NCBI GenBank assembly: GCA_965208275.1
Contig: OZ242331.1
Coordinates: forward strand, 1,178,001-1,242,000
DNA: 64,000 bases
Origin: Bin5 sp022827195
GTDB taxonomy: Bacteria; Chloroflexota; Anaerolineae; Caldilineales; Caldilineaceae
Reading direction: 5' to 3'
A program made the position numbers and the translations under genes. Under the pieces are notes generated by a model that searched no databases, had not been told where the DNA came from, and worked only from the letters and a program-made list of their open reading frames with translations. Shown one piece after another: positions 54,461-62,315 of this stretch. Numbering within the stretch: position 1 is the first letter of the stretch; each line of letters starts with the position of its first letter.

Positions 54461-55918
54461 GTGGGCACAAGCTGGCCCTGGAGTAAGGAACGCAAGAGCG
54501 ACATCGTCTGGATCGACCTGGGCGACTTGGGCGACCTGGTCTATCCTCAGGGTCCCCACGAGCAGTGGCAGGACCACGGGCTTGGCTTGCTGCGCACCAT
54601 TCTACACAAGAACGGGATCGAGACCGATATTGTCTCCACGCGTGCGGTCACCTCGTGGCAGCATCTGGCGCGCAATCTGTCGGGCTACAGAATGGCGCTG
54701 ATGAATGTGCGGAGCTACACCTTTCCCGTCGGCCTTAAGGCGGCACGCATCTTCAAAGAGGTCAATCCCGGCGGCCTGGTTCTGGCCGGAGGAATGCACG
54801 CAACGGTTGCGCCCGAGGAAATGGAGGCCGAAGAGGTCTTCGACAGGATCTGCCAGGGCGCCGGCGAAGAGGTCATCGTAGAATTGGTGCGGGACCCGCT
54901 CAGTTTTCCGAGGGTGTTCCGCGGGCAGGGCTCCCGTTCGATGTCCGAATGGCCGGCCATCGATCGCGAACTGTGGCCGAAACCGGCCGGCTGGAAGGAT
55001 GCGCTGGCTAATCTGCGGCCGCGGCGCGCGGTTCGCGCTCTCAAACTGGCGCGCGGCTTCAACTGGCCGATGGAGCCGGAGTGCGGCTGGGGTCCGCCGC
55101 CGGTAGCAACCATTATCACCAGCCGCGTCTGTCCATGGCAGTGTGTATTCTGCAACGAGGCCTCATACATCCCCAACATGGGCCGGCGTCCGGTCAACAT
55201 GATAATCGACGAGCTGAACGAGCTGGACGAGAAGTACGGCGTCGGGTCGGTTGTCATTCACGACTCAATGTTCCTTCAGAATCCGAAGTGGCTTCAGGAG
55301 TGGATCAAGGAGTACCCGCGCCGCGCCAACAAGGTCTGGCCCTACTGGGCCGCGGGGCGCGCTGACACCGTGCGCCAGTGGCCGGAGCTTTTCGAGTCGC
55401 TGGTGCGCGAGACGAATTGGAATCTGATCTCGATCGGTTTCGAGTCGGGCAGCGACCGAATCCTTAAGCTGCTCAACAAGGAGTGCACTGAGGAGGACAA
55501 CGACTTCGCGATCGACCTGGTGAACCGTATCGGCGACGATATGGAGGCGGAGGGCAGGGAGCCGCCTGTCTTCTGGTCGAACATCATGCTCGGCATTCCC
55601 GGCGAAGCAGAGGAGGACGCCTTCAAGACGATGCGGATGATAAAGCGAATGAAGCGTGTCTTTCCCTCGATTTCCTATTATGCGCCCTACCCCGGCTCGG
55701 CGCTCGGCTTTCAGCTGATCGCCGAGGGCAAAAGCCTGATGAGCAAGGACAACTACCACCGCTTCCCCGATGACGAGAAGGTCAAGGGCGTGAATTACGG
55801 CTTCTACCGCGAGCTCTTGGCCGGAAATTACGACGCCGAAGTAAACCGGGGCCTATCGGAGGAAGAGCGGGAGCGCGGCTACGCCGGGCTTTACCAGCAG
55901 GCGCTGGCAAAGGCGTAG
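54461..55918 (+). CDS. B12-binding-type radical SAM enzyme
   Basis: 485 aa from GTG 54461, preceded by GAGGAGC. Residues 1-150 look like a cobalamin-binding Rossmann domain (LVLAGGMHATVAPEEME). The radical SAM motif is C224-x3-C228-x2-C231 (SRVCPWQCVFCNEAS). Later core motifs are ISIGFESGSDRILKLLNKE and MLGIPGEAEED. Enzymes of this class methylate or rearrange unactivated carbons. The substrate is unknown. Two very small genes follow directly, the first 3 bp away. Confidence 0.9.
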   Translation: MGTSWPWSKERKSDIVWIDLGDLGDLVYPQGPHEQWQDHGLGLLRTILHKNGIETDIVSTRAVTSWQHLARNLSGYRMALMNVRSYTFPVGLKAARIFKEVNPGGLVLAGGMHATVAPEEMEAEEVFDRICQGAGEEVIVELVRDPLSFPRVFRGQGSRSMSEWPAIDRELWPKPAGWKDALANLRPRRAVRALKLARGFNWPMEPECGWGPPPVATIITSRVCPWQCVFCNEASYIPNMGRRPVNMIIDELNELDEKYGVGSVVIHDSMFLQNPKWLQEWIKEYPRRANKVWPYWAAGRADTVRQWPELFESLVRETNWNLISIGFESGSDRILKLLNKECTEEDNDFAIDLVNRIGDDMEAEGREPPVFWSNIMLGIPGEAEEDAFKTMRMIKRMKRVFPSISYYAPYPGSALGFQLIAEGKSLMSKDNYHRFPDDEKVKGVNYGFYRELLAGNYDAEVNRGLSEEERERGYAGLYQQALAKA

Positions 55919-55921
55919 CCC

Positions 55922-56128
55922 ATGAGCAGTTTTTCCAATCCCCACTTCATGTACCTCTTCGACATGACGAACGGCAAGAAAAAGCTCGCCTACGGCCAGA
56001 GCCCGGCGGACGCGCTGGAGATCCTGAGGATTCGGCTGTCCGAAGAGGAGATGGCGCAGATCAAGCCCGACCAGTATGTGAAGATCAGCCAGCGCAAGCT
56101 GCAGGAACATGTCGACGAGCTGGGATGA
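55922..56128 (+). CDS. Small protein of unknown function following the radical SAM gene
   Basis: 68 aa. No family was recognised; it has a hydrophobic start (NPHFMYLFDMTNGKKKLAYG) then a helical acidic part (ALEILRIRLSEEEMAQI). Start lies 3 bp after the radical SAM stop and its stop overlaps the next ATG (ATGA), so it is translated as part of the same operon. It could be a partner subunit or substrate peptide. Confidence 0.7.
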   Translation: MSSFSNPHFMYLFDMTNGKKKLAYGQSPADALEILRIRLSEEEMAQIKPDQYVKISQRKLQEHVDELG

Positions 56129-56478
56129 ACCTTCGCTCCATTCTTCGCCGCCGCTCGAACTCTCCCACGCACTACTCGCTATCCGCGCCGCAGGAGAATC
56201 TTCTTCTGGCCGTGCTTTCAGGGGCCACGCTCAAGTCCCATCGCGACGTCGACGGCGCCAAAGAGTACCGGCTCCATCCCCTGGACGGCGATTCAGTCGA
56301 CGTACCCGCGCAGATCGTGCGTTCGCTGGAGGAGAGGGGATTACTGCTGAGCAATCAGAAATTCCCCGCAGCGAGTCTGATCCTTTCGCAGAGCGGGCGT
56401 CGCTTTGCACAAGAGGCGCGGGAAGCTGCCGGTTCGAAGCCGCGAGCTGCAAAATCCGCCTCCACGCCTCGCCGCTGA
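56125..56478 (+). CDS. Small basic protein of unknown function
   Basis: 117 aa. A middle part (SAPQENLLLAVLSGATLKSHRD then YRLHPLDGDSVDVPAQIVRSLEERGLL) looks like a winged-helix fold. The last ~25 residues are basic. It overlaps the previous gene by ATGA and ends the operon. No function can be assigned. Confidence 0.65.
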   Translation: MNLRSILRRRSNSPTHYSLSAPQENLLLAVLSGATLKSHRDVDGAKEYRLHPLDGDSVDVPAQIVRSLEERGLLLSNQKFPAASLILSQSGRRFAQEAREAAGSKPRAAKSASTPRR

Positions 56479-56531
56479 GTCACACATAGAAACCGGCCAC
56501 ATTACCTGGCGACGCCGGCCCCCCGCCTTCT

Positions 56532-57377
56532 TCAGGCTTCCCCCTCTTCGCCATGCTCCGGCAGGACGATGCCCAGCGCCTCCGGGGTCTGCGCCTCGTA
56601 AGGATTGTGGAACGCGATCGTGGGAAACGCGTTTACGTCAATGTCAAGCGGTCCTCCGGCCTCTTGCACCGAGAGCCGGCGGTGGATGAGTTCCGCCGCG
56701 TCGCGCAGGGCGGCCACATCGATTCCCTGACAGTGTCCGTCGATGCCGCGCAGCTTGGGAAGGCCGCGACGAAACATTTTGAGCGCTCCGCGCCGGTTTC
56801 CCCGTTCAATCTGCAATAAGGCTACGCCAACCTGAAGGATGCCCTGGTATACGTCGCGCACCGGGCGCTCTTCCTCGTTCCAGGCCAGTTCCAAGTACTC
56901 GTGCTGGTCGAAGAAACGTCGCTGGTTGAAGGCCAGAAGCCCCGCAACTGCGGCCGGGCTGGGCGGGTCGTTGCAGCCTTCAAGTTGCCGGGGCGGTGGA
57001 TGGACATGGCGGTTGACGACGGCCACCAGCTCCTCCATCATGCGGCTCCGCGCCCAGGCATGGTCGGCCCCGGCCTTGCGCGCCTTCTGAAGCGTCGCCG
57101 TGTCCACGTGGCTACCAAACGCGTAGATCGGCGTCTGGCGCGTGTGGGGTTTCATTTTGCACTGGCGAATCGCCGTCTCCCAGTCGCCAGACGTTTTCAG
57201 GTCGAGCAGAGCGAGCACGGGAAAGGTGCTCTCGACCGCGGCCACGAAGCGGCCCGCCGCCTCGATTGTGACCGGATCGCCGCCCGCGGCACGCACCACG
57301 TCCTCCAGCCGGACCGAGAAAAACAGGTCGGGCTCCAAAATGACCACGGCCGGCCTTAACTCACCATTGACTGTCAT
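56532..57377 (-). CDS. DUF309 protein with N-terminal receiver-like domain
   Basis: 281 aa from ATG 57377, which has GGGAGGGGG just upstream. Residues ~8-125 resemble a response-regulator receiver fold (VVILEPDLFF, VLALLDLKTSG with D59, TPIYAFGSH and ARKAGADHAW). Residues ~145-270 are DUF309 (FNQRRFFDQHEYLELAWNEEE, QGILQVGVALLQIERGN). DUF309 usually stands alone, so the fusion is uncommon. Function is unknown; phosphorylation at D59 is possible but the second acidic pocket residue pair is weak. Confidence 0.8.
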   Translation of the reverse strand: MTVNGELRPAVVILEPDLFFSVRLEDVVRAAGGDPVTIEAAGRFVAAVESTFPVLALLDLKTSGDWETAIRQCKMKPHTRQTPIYAFGSHVDTATLQKARKAGADHAWARSRMMEELVAVVNRHVHPPPRQLEGCNDPPSPAAVAGLLAFNQRRFFDQHEYLELAWNEEERPVRDVYQGILQVGVALLQIERGNRRGALKMFRRGLPKLRGIDGHCQGIDVAALRDAAELIHRRLSVQEAGGPLDIDVNAFPTIAFHNPYEAQTPEALGIVLPEHGEEGEA

Positions 57378-57550
57378 CAGCCCCCTCCCGGCGCGCCAGG
57401 CGCCGACCATCCACATTTGATCACAGCAGTTCGGTCCGGAGCGGCAAGCCAGGCGAACGGCTCGATAGAGTTGCGAAATCTCCGCGCTGCGCCGGCGACC
57501 AGGCTGCCACAGAATCTGCCCCTTCTCCAAGTCCGAACTAGGCCCCTTCT

Positions 57551-57581
57551 TTGTTAGAGTTTCCGGTCCCTCTGGTATACT
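57551..57581 (+). promoter_or_regulatory. Possible promoter of xseB
   Basis: TTGTTA (57551-57556) and TATACT (57576-57581) spaced 19 bp. The -10 is strong, the spacing long. The xseB ATG lies 34 bp downstream. Confidence 0.4.
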
Positions 57582-57614
57582 GGGACCAAACTCAAGCCAG
57601 AAGGGAGGCACCCG

Positions 57615-57866
57615 ATGGGCGATGGAGAAGACAAGGCCGAGCAGATTGCCGAGCTATCCTACGAGGATAGCTACCGGCAGTTGCAGGAGGTTCTGGAAAG
57701 ACTGGAGGCGGCCGATCTGCCGCTTGCAGAATCGCTCGAACTTTACGAATCGGGTATGAAGCTGGCCGCCCGTTGCGGCAAGCTCCTGGAGGAGGCCGAA
57801 CTGCGGGTCAGGAAGTGGCAGCCTGACGGCACACTGGTTGAGTTCGGCGCCGACCAGGAGCAATGA
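57615..57866 (+). CDS. xseB: Exodeoxyribonuclease VII small subunit XseB
   Basis: 83 aa. The family core SYEDSYRQLQEVLERLEAADLPLAESLELYESGMKLAARC is complete, followed by the usual LLEEAELRV. XseB subunits stabilise XseA in the ExoVII complex that degrades single-stranded DNA. The large subunit xseA is not in the window. GGAGG occurs a few bases before the ATG. The downstream gene begins 5 bp after its stop. Confidence 0.92.
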   Translation: MGDGEDKAEQIAELSYEDSYRQLQEVLERLEAADLPLAESLELYESGMKLAARCGKLLEEAELRVRKWQPDGTLVEFGADQEQ

Positions 57867-57870
57867 GCCG

Positions 57871-58317
57871 ATGCAACTCCTTGGTTCCGCGTCGATTCTC
57901 TGGCTGCCTCTGAGCGCGGGCCTCCTCGTTCAGCTCTACAAGTTTTTCTTCGAGTGGATAAAGCGGCGCGATTTCGACCTCCGTGTGCTCGCCCGCGCCG
58001 GCGGTATGCCCAGCAGCCACGCGGCCATGGTCTGCAGCCTCGTCTCGGCAATTGGCTATCGTACCGGGCCGCGCAGCGATCTTTTTGCCCTGGCCACCCT
58101 CTTTGCGCTCATCGTGATGTACGATGCCACCGGCGTGCGTCAGGCTGCCGGCAAACAGGCCGTGGTCCTGAATCAGATTCTGCGCGAGCTGTTCTCTGGC
58201 CAGCCTGTCAGCGAAGAAGAGTTGAAGGAGCTGATCGGTCACTCGCCCACCGAGGTCTACGTCGGCGCACTCGTCGGCGTACTCTATACCGTACTCTGGT
58301 TCCAGCTAGCCTCTTAA
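57871..58317 (+). CDS. DUF212 (divergent PAP2) membrane protein
   Basis: 148 aa from ATG 57871. Four hydrophobic segments and the acid-phosphatase-like signature RAGGMPSSHAAMVCSL with VMYDATGVRQAAGKQAVVLN and GHSPTEVYVGALVG. The family (also seen in plants and Bacillus YuiD) is related to PAP2 phosphatases but its activity is unsettled. It lies in an apparent operon with xseB. Confidence 0.9.
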   Translation: MQLLGSASILWLPLSAGLLVQLYKFFFEWIKRRDFDLRVLARAGGMPSSHAAMVCSLVSAIGYRTGPRSDLFALATLFALIVMYDATGVRQAAGKQAVVLNQILRELFSGQPVSEEELKELIGHSPTEVYVGALVGVLYTVLWFQLAS

Positions 58318-58362
58318 CGTCTCTGCCCGCAATTCCTCCTGAATTCTGCCGGCTCCTTCCAG

Positions 58363-59739
58363 CTACTTCCCCAGCTCCTCCAGCAGCCGGACGTATGCCC
58401 GTTGGCTCTTGCGGAAGCTGGCCAAGCGAAAGAACTCATCGGGCGCGTGGTAGTTTTCGTCTTCGATGCCGAATCCAAAGCCGATAGTGTCGATGCCGAG
58501 CTGCTCCAGGAACACGCCCGTTATCGGGATGCTGCCGCCGCTCCGTGTCTGGTAGGGCTCCCTCCCATAGAATTCCGTCAGGACCGCGGCCGCGGCCCGG
58601 TTACCCCAGTGGTCGGCCGCGATACTGTAGGGCCGCCCGCGTATCGACAGAGGGTTGACCTCGACCCTGACGCCCGGCGGCGCATGCTGCGCGACATGCT
58701 CTTCCAGCAAGCCGATGATGCGCTCCGGGTCCTGGTCCGCGACCAGGCGGCAGGTAATCTTCGCGTGCGCCGCGTTGGGCAGCACTGTCTTGATCCCGTC
58801 CTCCTGGAAGCCGCCCCAGATGCCGTTCATCTCCAGGGTCGGCCGCACCCAGCCGCGCTCGCGGTTGGTGTAACCGGGCTCGCCGAACTCCTCATCCAAT
58901 CCGACTTCGCACAGGTATTCGTCGCGATCGAAGGGCACGCGCGCAATCGCGGCGCGTTCCACCTCCGTCAACGCCGCCACGTCATCGTAAAATCCCTCGA
59001 CCGCCACGGTTCCATCCGCCCGACGTAAGGAGCCGAGAATCTGCGTGAGCGCGTGGATCGGATTCTGGATGCGGCCGCCGTGCAGCCCCGAATGGAGGTC
59101 GGTCGAGGCGCCGTGGACGTCGATCTGCACACCGCAGATTCCTCGCAGGGACATGAGCAACAGCGGCTCGGTCTCGCTGAACTGGCCGCCGTCGGCGCTG
59201 ACCGCGAGGTTGCTGGCGAAGCGCTCCACGTGCGCCGGCATGAACTCCGGTATCTGCGGACTGCCAATCTCCTCCTGGCCTTCAAAGCAGAACTTCAGGT
59301 TGACCGGTGCGGCGCCCCCGCTGCGCAGCAGCGCCTCCACCGCCAGAATCGGCGCCAGCATGTTTCCCTTGTCGTCCGACGCGCCGCGTGCATAGACGCG
59401 TCCATCAACGACCGTCGGTTCGAAGGGCGGATGTGTCCAAAGTTCGACAGGGTCCACCGGTTGCACGTCAAAGTGCCCGTAGACAAGAATCGTCGGTTTG
59501 CCTTCGGCGTGGAGCCAGTCACCGTAGACCACCGGATGGCCCCCGGTCGGCAACACCTCCACGTTTTCGGCGCCAGCCGAACTCAGACGCTGCGCTACCC
59601 ACTGCCCGGCGCGGGCGACATCCTCAGCCCGCTCCGGCAGGGCGGAGATGCTAGGAATGCGCAGAAAATCGAGCAACTCGTCGAGAAAACGGTCCTGGTT
59701 GCCATCGAGATAGTTCGGGTAGGCGTTCATGCCCGGCAA
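58363..59739 (-). CDS. M20-family dipeptidase/deacylase
   Basis: 458 aa. Zinc ligands lie in VYGHFDVQPV (His-Asp) and RGASDDKGN (bridging Asp), with FEGQEEIGS (Glu-Glu) and further ligands DGG and IPITGVF-type residues to the end. The dimerisation (lid) domain sits in the middle (IQIDVHGASTDLHSGLHGG). Length and motifs fit ArgE/DapE/CNDP-like dipeptidases. It converges on the DUF212 gene and is transcribed away from the chorismate mutase gene. Confidence 0.93.
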   Translation of the reverse strand: MPGMNAYPNYLDGNQDRFLDELLDFLRIPSISALPERAEDVARAGQWVAQRLSSAGAENVEVLPTGGHPVVYGDWLHAEGKPTILVYGHFDVQPVDPVELWTHPPFEPTVVDGRVYARGASDDKGNMLAPILAVEALLRSGGAAPVNLKFCFEGQEEIGSPQIPEFMPAHVERFASNLAVSADGGQFSETEPLLLMSLRGICGVQIDVHGASTDLHSGLHGGRIQNPIHALTQILGSLRRADGTVAVEGFYDDVAALTEVERAAIARVPFDRDEYLCEVGLDEEFGEPGYTNRERGWVRPTLEMNGIWGGFQEDGIKTVLPNAAHAKITCRLVADQDPERIIGLLEEHVAQHAPPGVRVEVNPLSIRGRPYSIAADHWGNRAAAAVLTEFYGREPYQTRSGGSIPITGVFLEQLGIDTIGFGFGIEDENYHAPDEFFRLASFRKSQRAYVRLLEELGK

Positions 59740-59926
59740 TCCTCCTTGTTGGCATCGGCGGGGCGCGAGCCGAATTCTACAGTAGGGCAGTTGTGTTCGT
59801 CAAAGGAATCACAGTGCGGAAGGCGTGCCAGGGCAGGGCCAACATTCTTTCAGCGCGTGCACCTTTTGGGGTACAATTCTGCCGCGTCGCCTTACTTTTT
59901 GGCACCGCTCCCAGAGAGAATTCCAG

Positions 59927-60301
59927 ATGAAGTCGCCCAACGAATGCACGACCCTAGCGGAGATCCGTTCTGAAATCGACCGGCTTGATCGTGCCGTAGT
60001 TGAGGCCATTGGCCAGCGGAGGGAGTATGTCCGCGCTGCAAGTCGCTTCAAGCGAAGCGAGAGCGAGGTTCAGGCCCCGGACCGGCAGCGCAAAATGCTC
60101 GCAGCACGGCGGTCGTGGGCCGAGGAAGAAGGCGCGGACCCGGACCTCGTCGAGGCCCTCTTTCGCGAGATCGTCGCTCACTTCATTGCCGTCGAAATGA
60201 CCGAGTTTTCTGGACCGGAAGCTGAACCCACTTTGAACCCTCATCAGCCGCCGTCAGATAAGGCGGCTTCCGGTGAACCCCGTGGCAAAGCCAGCGCCTG
60301 A
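59927..60301 (+). CDS. Chorismate mutase, AroQ type
   Basis: 124 aa from ATG 59927. EIRSEIDRLDRAVVEAIGQRREYVRAASRFK is the first AroQ helix with its catalytic Arg and Lys; DRQRKMLAARRSWAEEEG and ALFREIVAHFIAVEM complete the fold. It converts chorismate to prephenate for Phe/Tyr synthesis or a related salicylate-type branch. The last ~30 residues (SDKAASGEP) are non-conserved. It overlaps the following GT4 gene by 29 bp. Confidence 0.88.
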   Translation: MKSPNECTTLAEIRSEIDRLDRAVVEAIGQRREYVRAASRFKRSESEVQAPDRQRKMLAARRSWAEEEGADPDLVEALFREIVAHFIAVEMTEFSGPEAEPTLNPHQPPSDKAASGEPRGKASA

Positions 60302-61478
60302 GAGGCAGGAAGGCGGGGACCCAAACGCCCGTGCAGAACGCCTGCGAAAGGGGTTGCGGGTCGCCCTGGTCCATGATTGGCTCAACCAGATGGGCGGCGC
60401 CGAAAACGTGCTCGAAGAGCTCGTTGGGCTCTTTCCCGGTGCGCCGGTCTTCACCAGCATGTACGGCCCCGAGAAAATGCCGGACGCCTACCGCGCCTGG
60501 CCTATTCACACTTCCTTTATGCAGAACCTGCCGGGCGTCACCCAACGTCACCAGGCCTACCTGCCTCTCTATCCAGCCGCTTTTGCTGCGACCGACCTGA
60601 GCGGATTCGACCTGATTCTGAGCAACAAGAGCGGCTTTTGCCACGGTGTGCGATCCCGCCGGGGCGGGCGCAAGGCGCTTCACGTCTGCTATTGCCTGAC
60701 TCCGACACGCTTCTTGTGGCTATATGAACAGTACCGCGATCGTGAACGAATCGGGGCCCTGCTGGACGCCGCGCTGAGACCGGTGTTGGCCCTCTTGCGG
60801 CGTTGGGACTATGCCGCCGCCCAGCGCGTCGATCACTTCATTGCCATCAGCGGCGTCGTGCAGGAGCGAATTCGCCGCATTTACGGCCGCGAAAGCCTAG
60901 TGATACATCCGCCTGTCGACACACAGCGCTTCACGCCTGATCCATCAGTGTCAATCGGAAGCTACTTTTTGATTGTAAGCCGCCTCATCCCTTACAAACG
61001 CGTAGATTTGGCCATAGACGCATTCCGCGGCCTTCCCAATGAAAAGCTCATCGTCGTCGGTTCAGGCCGTGACCGGACCGCACTTGAGGCGGCCGCGCCT
61101 GTCAATGTCACCTTCCTCGGCTGGCAGGCCGCCGACCGCCAGCTGGAGCTGGTTCGCGGTTGCAAGGCCTTCCTCTTTCCCGGCCTCGAAGACTTCGGCA
61201 TCGCGCCCGTCGAAGCGATGAGCGCCGGCCGCCCAGTTATCGCGTATCGCGGCGGCGGCGCGCTCGACACGGTCATTCCTGCGCGGACCGGCGTCTACTT
61301 CGACGAGCAGACGCCGGAAGCGTTGCGCCACGCCATTGAGCAGTTCGATCCTCGCGCGTTCGACCCAGCCGCGTGCCGAGCCCATGCCCAAACATTCAGC
61401 CAGGATTCATTTCGCCGCCGCATGCTGGAGACGCTGGACTCCTTCGTCGGCATGCCTGCCGCCGGCAGGCTGCGGTGA
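60273..61478 (+). CDS. GT4-family glycosyltransferase
   Basis: 401 aa from GTG 60273 (GTG 60282 also possible). The conserved part begins at about residue 29 (LRVALVHDWLNQMGGAENVLEEL). The donor-binding half has VSRLIPYKRVDLAIDAF, VVGSGRDR and the EX7E-type GLEDFGIAPVEAMSAGRPVIAY. It transfers a sugar from a nucleotide donor, likely for surface polysaccharide. Acceptor unknown. Overlap with the chorismate mutase end implies coupling. Confidence 0.92.
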   Translation: MNPVAKPAPERQEGGDPNARAERLRKGLRVALVHDWLNQMGGAENVLEELVGLFPGAPVFTSMYGPEKMPDAYRAWPIHTSFMQNLPGVTQRHQAYLPLYPAAFAATDLSGFDLILSNKSGFCHGVRSRRGGRKALHVCYCLTPTRFLWLYEQYRDRERIGALLDAALRPVLALLRRWDYAAAQRVDHFIAISGVVQERIRRIYGRESLVIHPPVDTQRFTPDPSVSIGSYFLIVSRLIPYKRVDLAIDAFRGLPNEKLIVVGSGRDRTALEAAAPVNVTFLGWQAADRQLELVRGCKAFLFPGLEDFGIAPVEAMSAGRPVIAYRGGGALDTVIPARTGVYFDEQTPEALRHAIEQFDPRAFDPAACRAHAQTFSQDSFRRRMLETLDSFVGMPAAGRLR

Positions 61479-61531
61479 ATGCGCCGGCGTGAGCATTCAC
61501 GGATGGCATCGAAGATAAAGGAGGCGCCGGT

Positions 61532-62158
61532 CTGGTTAACGAGAATGAAGTTCGCCGCCTCTACCAGAGGGGCGACTCGGCCCACGACTTCGACCACGTA
61601 CTGCGCGTCACCCGATTGGGCATCCATATTGCCCAGGCCGAGTCCGCCGACGTCGAGGTCGTGCGCGCGGCCGCGCTGCTCCACGACGTCCCGGTCGAGG
61701 ACGGAGGACGCGACGCGCATCACATGGCTGCGGCCGTTTTCGCCGCCGGCTACTTGCGAGCGGCCGGTATGGAACCGGCGCGCATCGAGAATGTCGTCCA
61801 CTGCATCCAGGCCCATCGCTACCGCGATCGCTCGATCCAACCGCGCACTCTCGAGGCGAAGTGTCTCTACGACGCCGACAAGCTGGACAGCATCGGCGCT
61901 ATCGGTGTCGGGCGCGCGTTCGCTCACGCCGGCCGTCATGGCAACCGCCTTTGGAACGAGGCGGCGGCCGCGACACCGCCCGAATGCGCCATGCCTGACG
62001 GCCGCGATTACACACCGGTCCACGAGTACGTCTACAAGCTGAGCCGCGTCCTGCCAACTCTGCATACCTCGGCTGCCCGCCGCCTAGGCGAGGAAAGGCA
62101 GCGGTTCATGCGCTTCTTTTTTGAGCAGCTCGACGCAGAGATGACCGGACGCAAGTGA
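61532..62158 (+). CDS. HD-domain phosphohydrolase with probable CTG start
   Basis: 208 aa if started at CTG 61532, which lies seven bases after AAAGGAGG (61517-61524). There is no in-frame ATG or GTG; the only standard start, TTG 61616, would delete the first metal His. HDFDHVLRV (H22) and LLHDVPVEDGG (H51-D52), then YDADKLDSIG and a distal Asp, form the HD site. Members hydrolyse phosphate esters or nucleotides. The CTG choice is an inference from ribosome-site spacing and domain completeness. Confidence 0.85.
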   Translation: MVNENEVRRLYQRGDSAHDFDHVLRVTRLGIHIAQAESADVEVVRAAALLHDVPVEDGGRDAHHMAAAVFAAGYLRAAGMEPARIENVVHCIQAHRYRDRSIQPRTLEAKCLYDADKLDSIGAIGVGRAFAHAGRHGNRLWNEAAAATPPECAMPDGRDYTPVHEYVYKLSRVLPTLHTSAARRLGEERQRFMRFFFEQLDAEMTGRK

Positions 62159-62315
62159 CTTCGTATAGTCAAGAGAATCGATTTCCTCAGCCTATGCCCC
62201 TTCCTGTCCCAGTGCGCCGCGGGAAGGTGCGTCATCGCAATGGCCGGTACTGTACAAAACCGTCAACTGTGTTAGGCTATGCGGGTTGCCCGAGAGTTTA
62301 TCAGACCGAAGAGAA

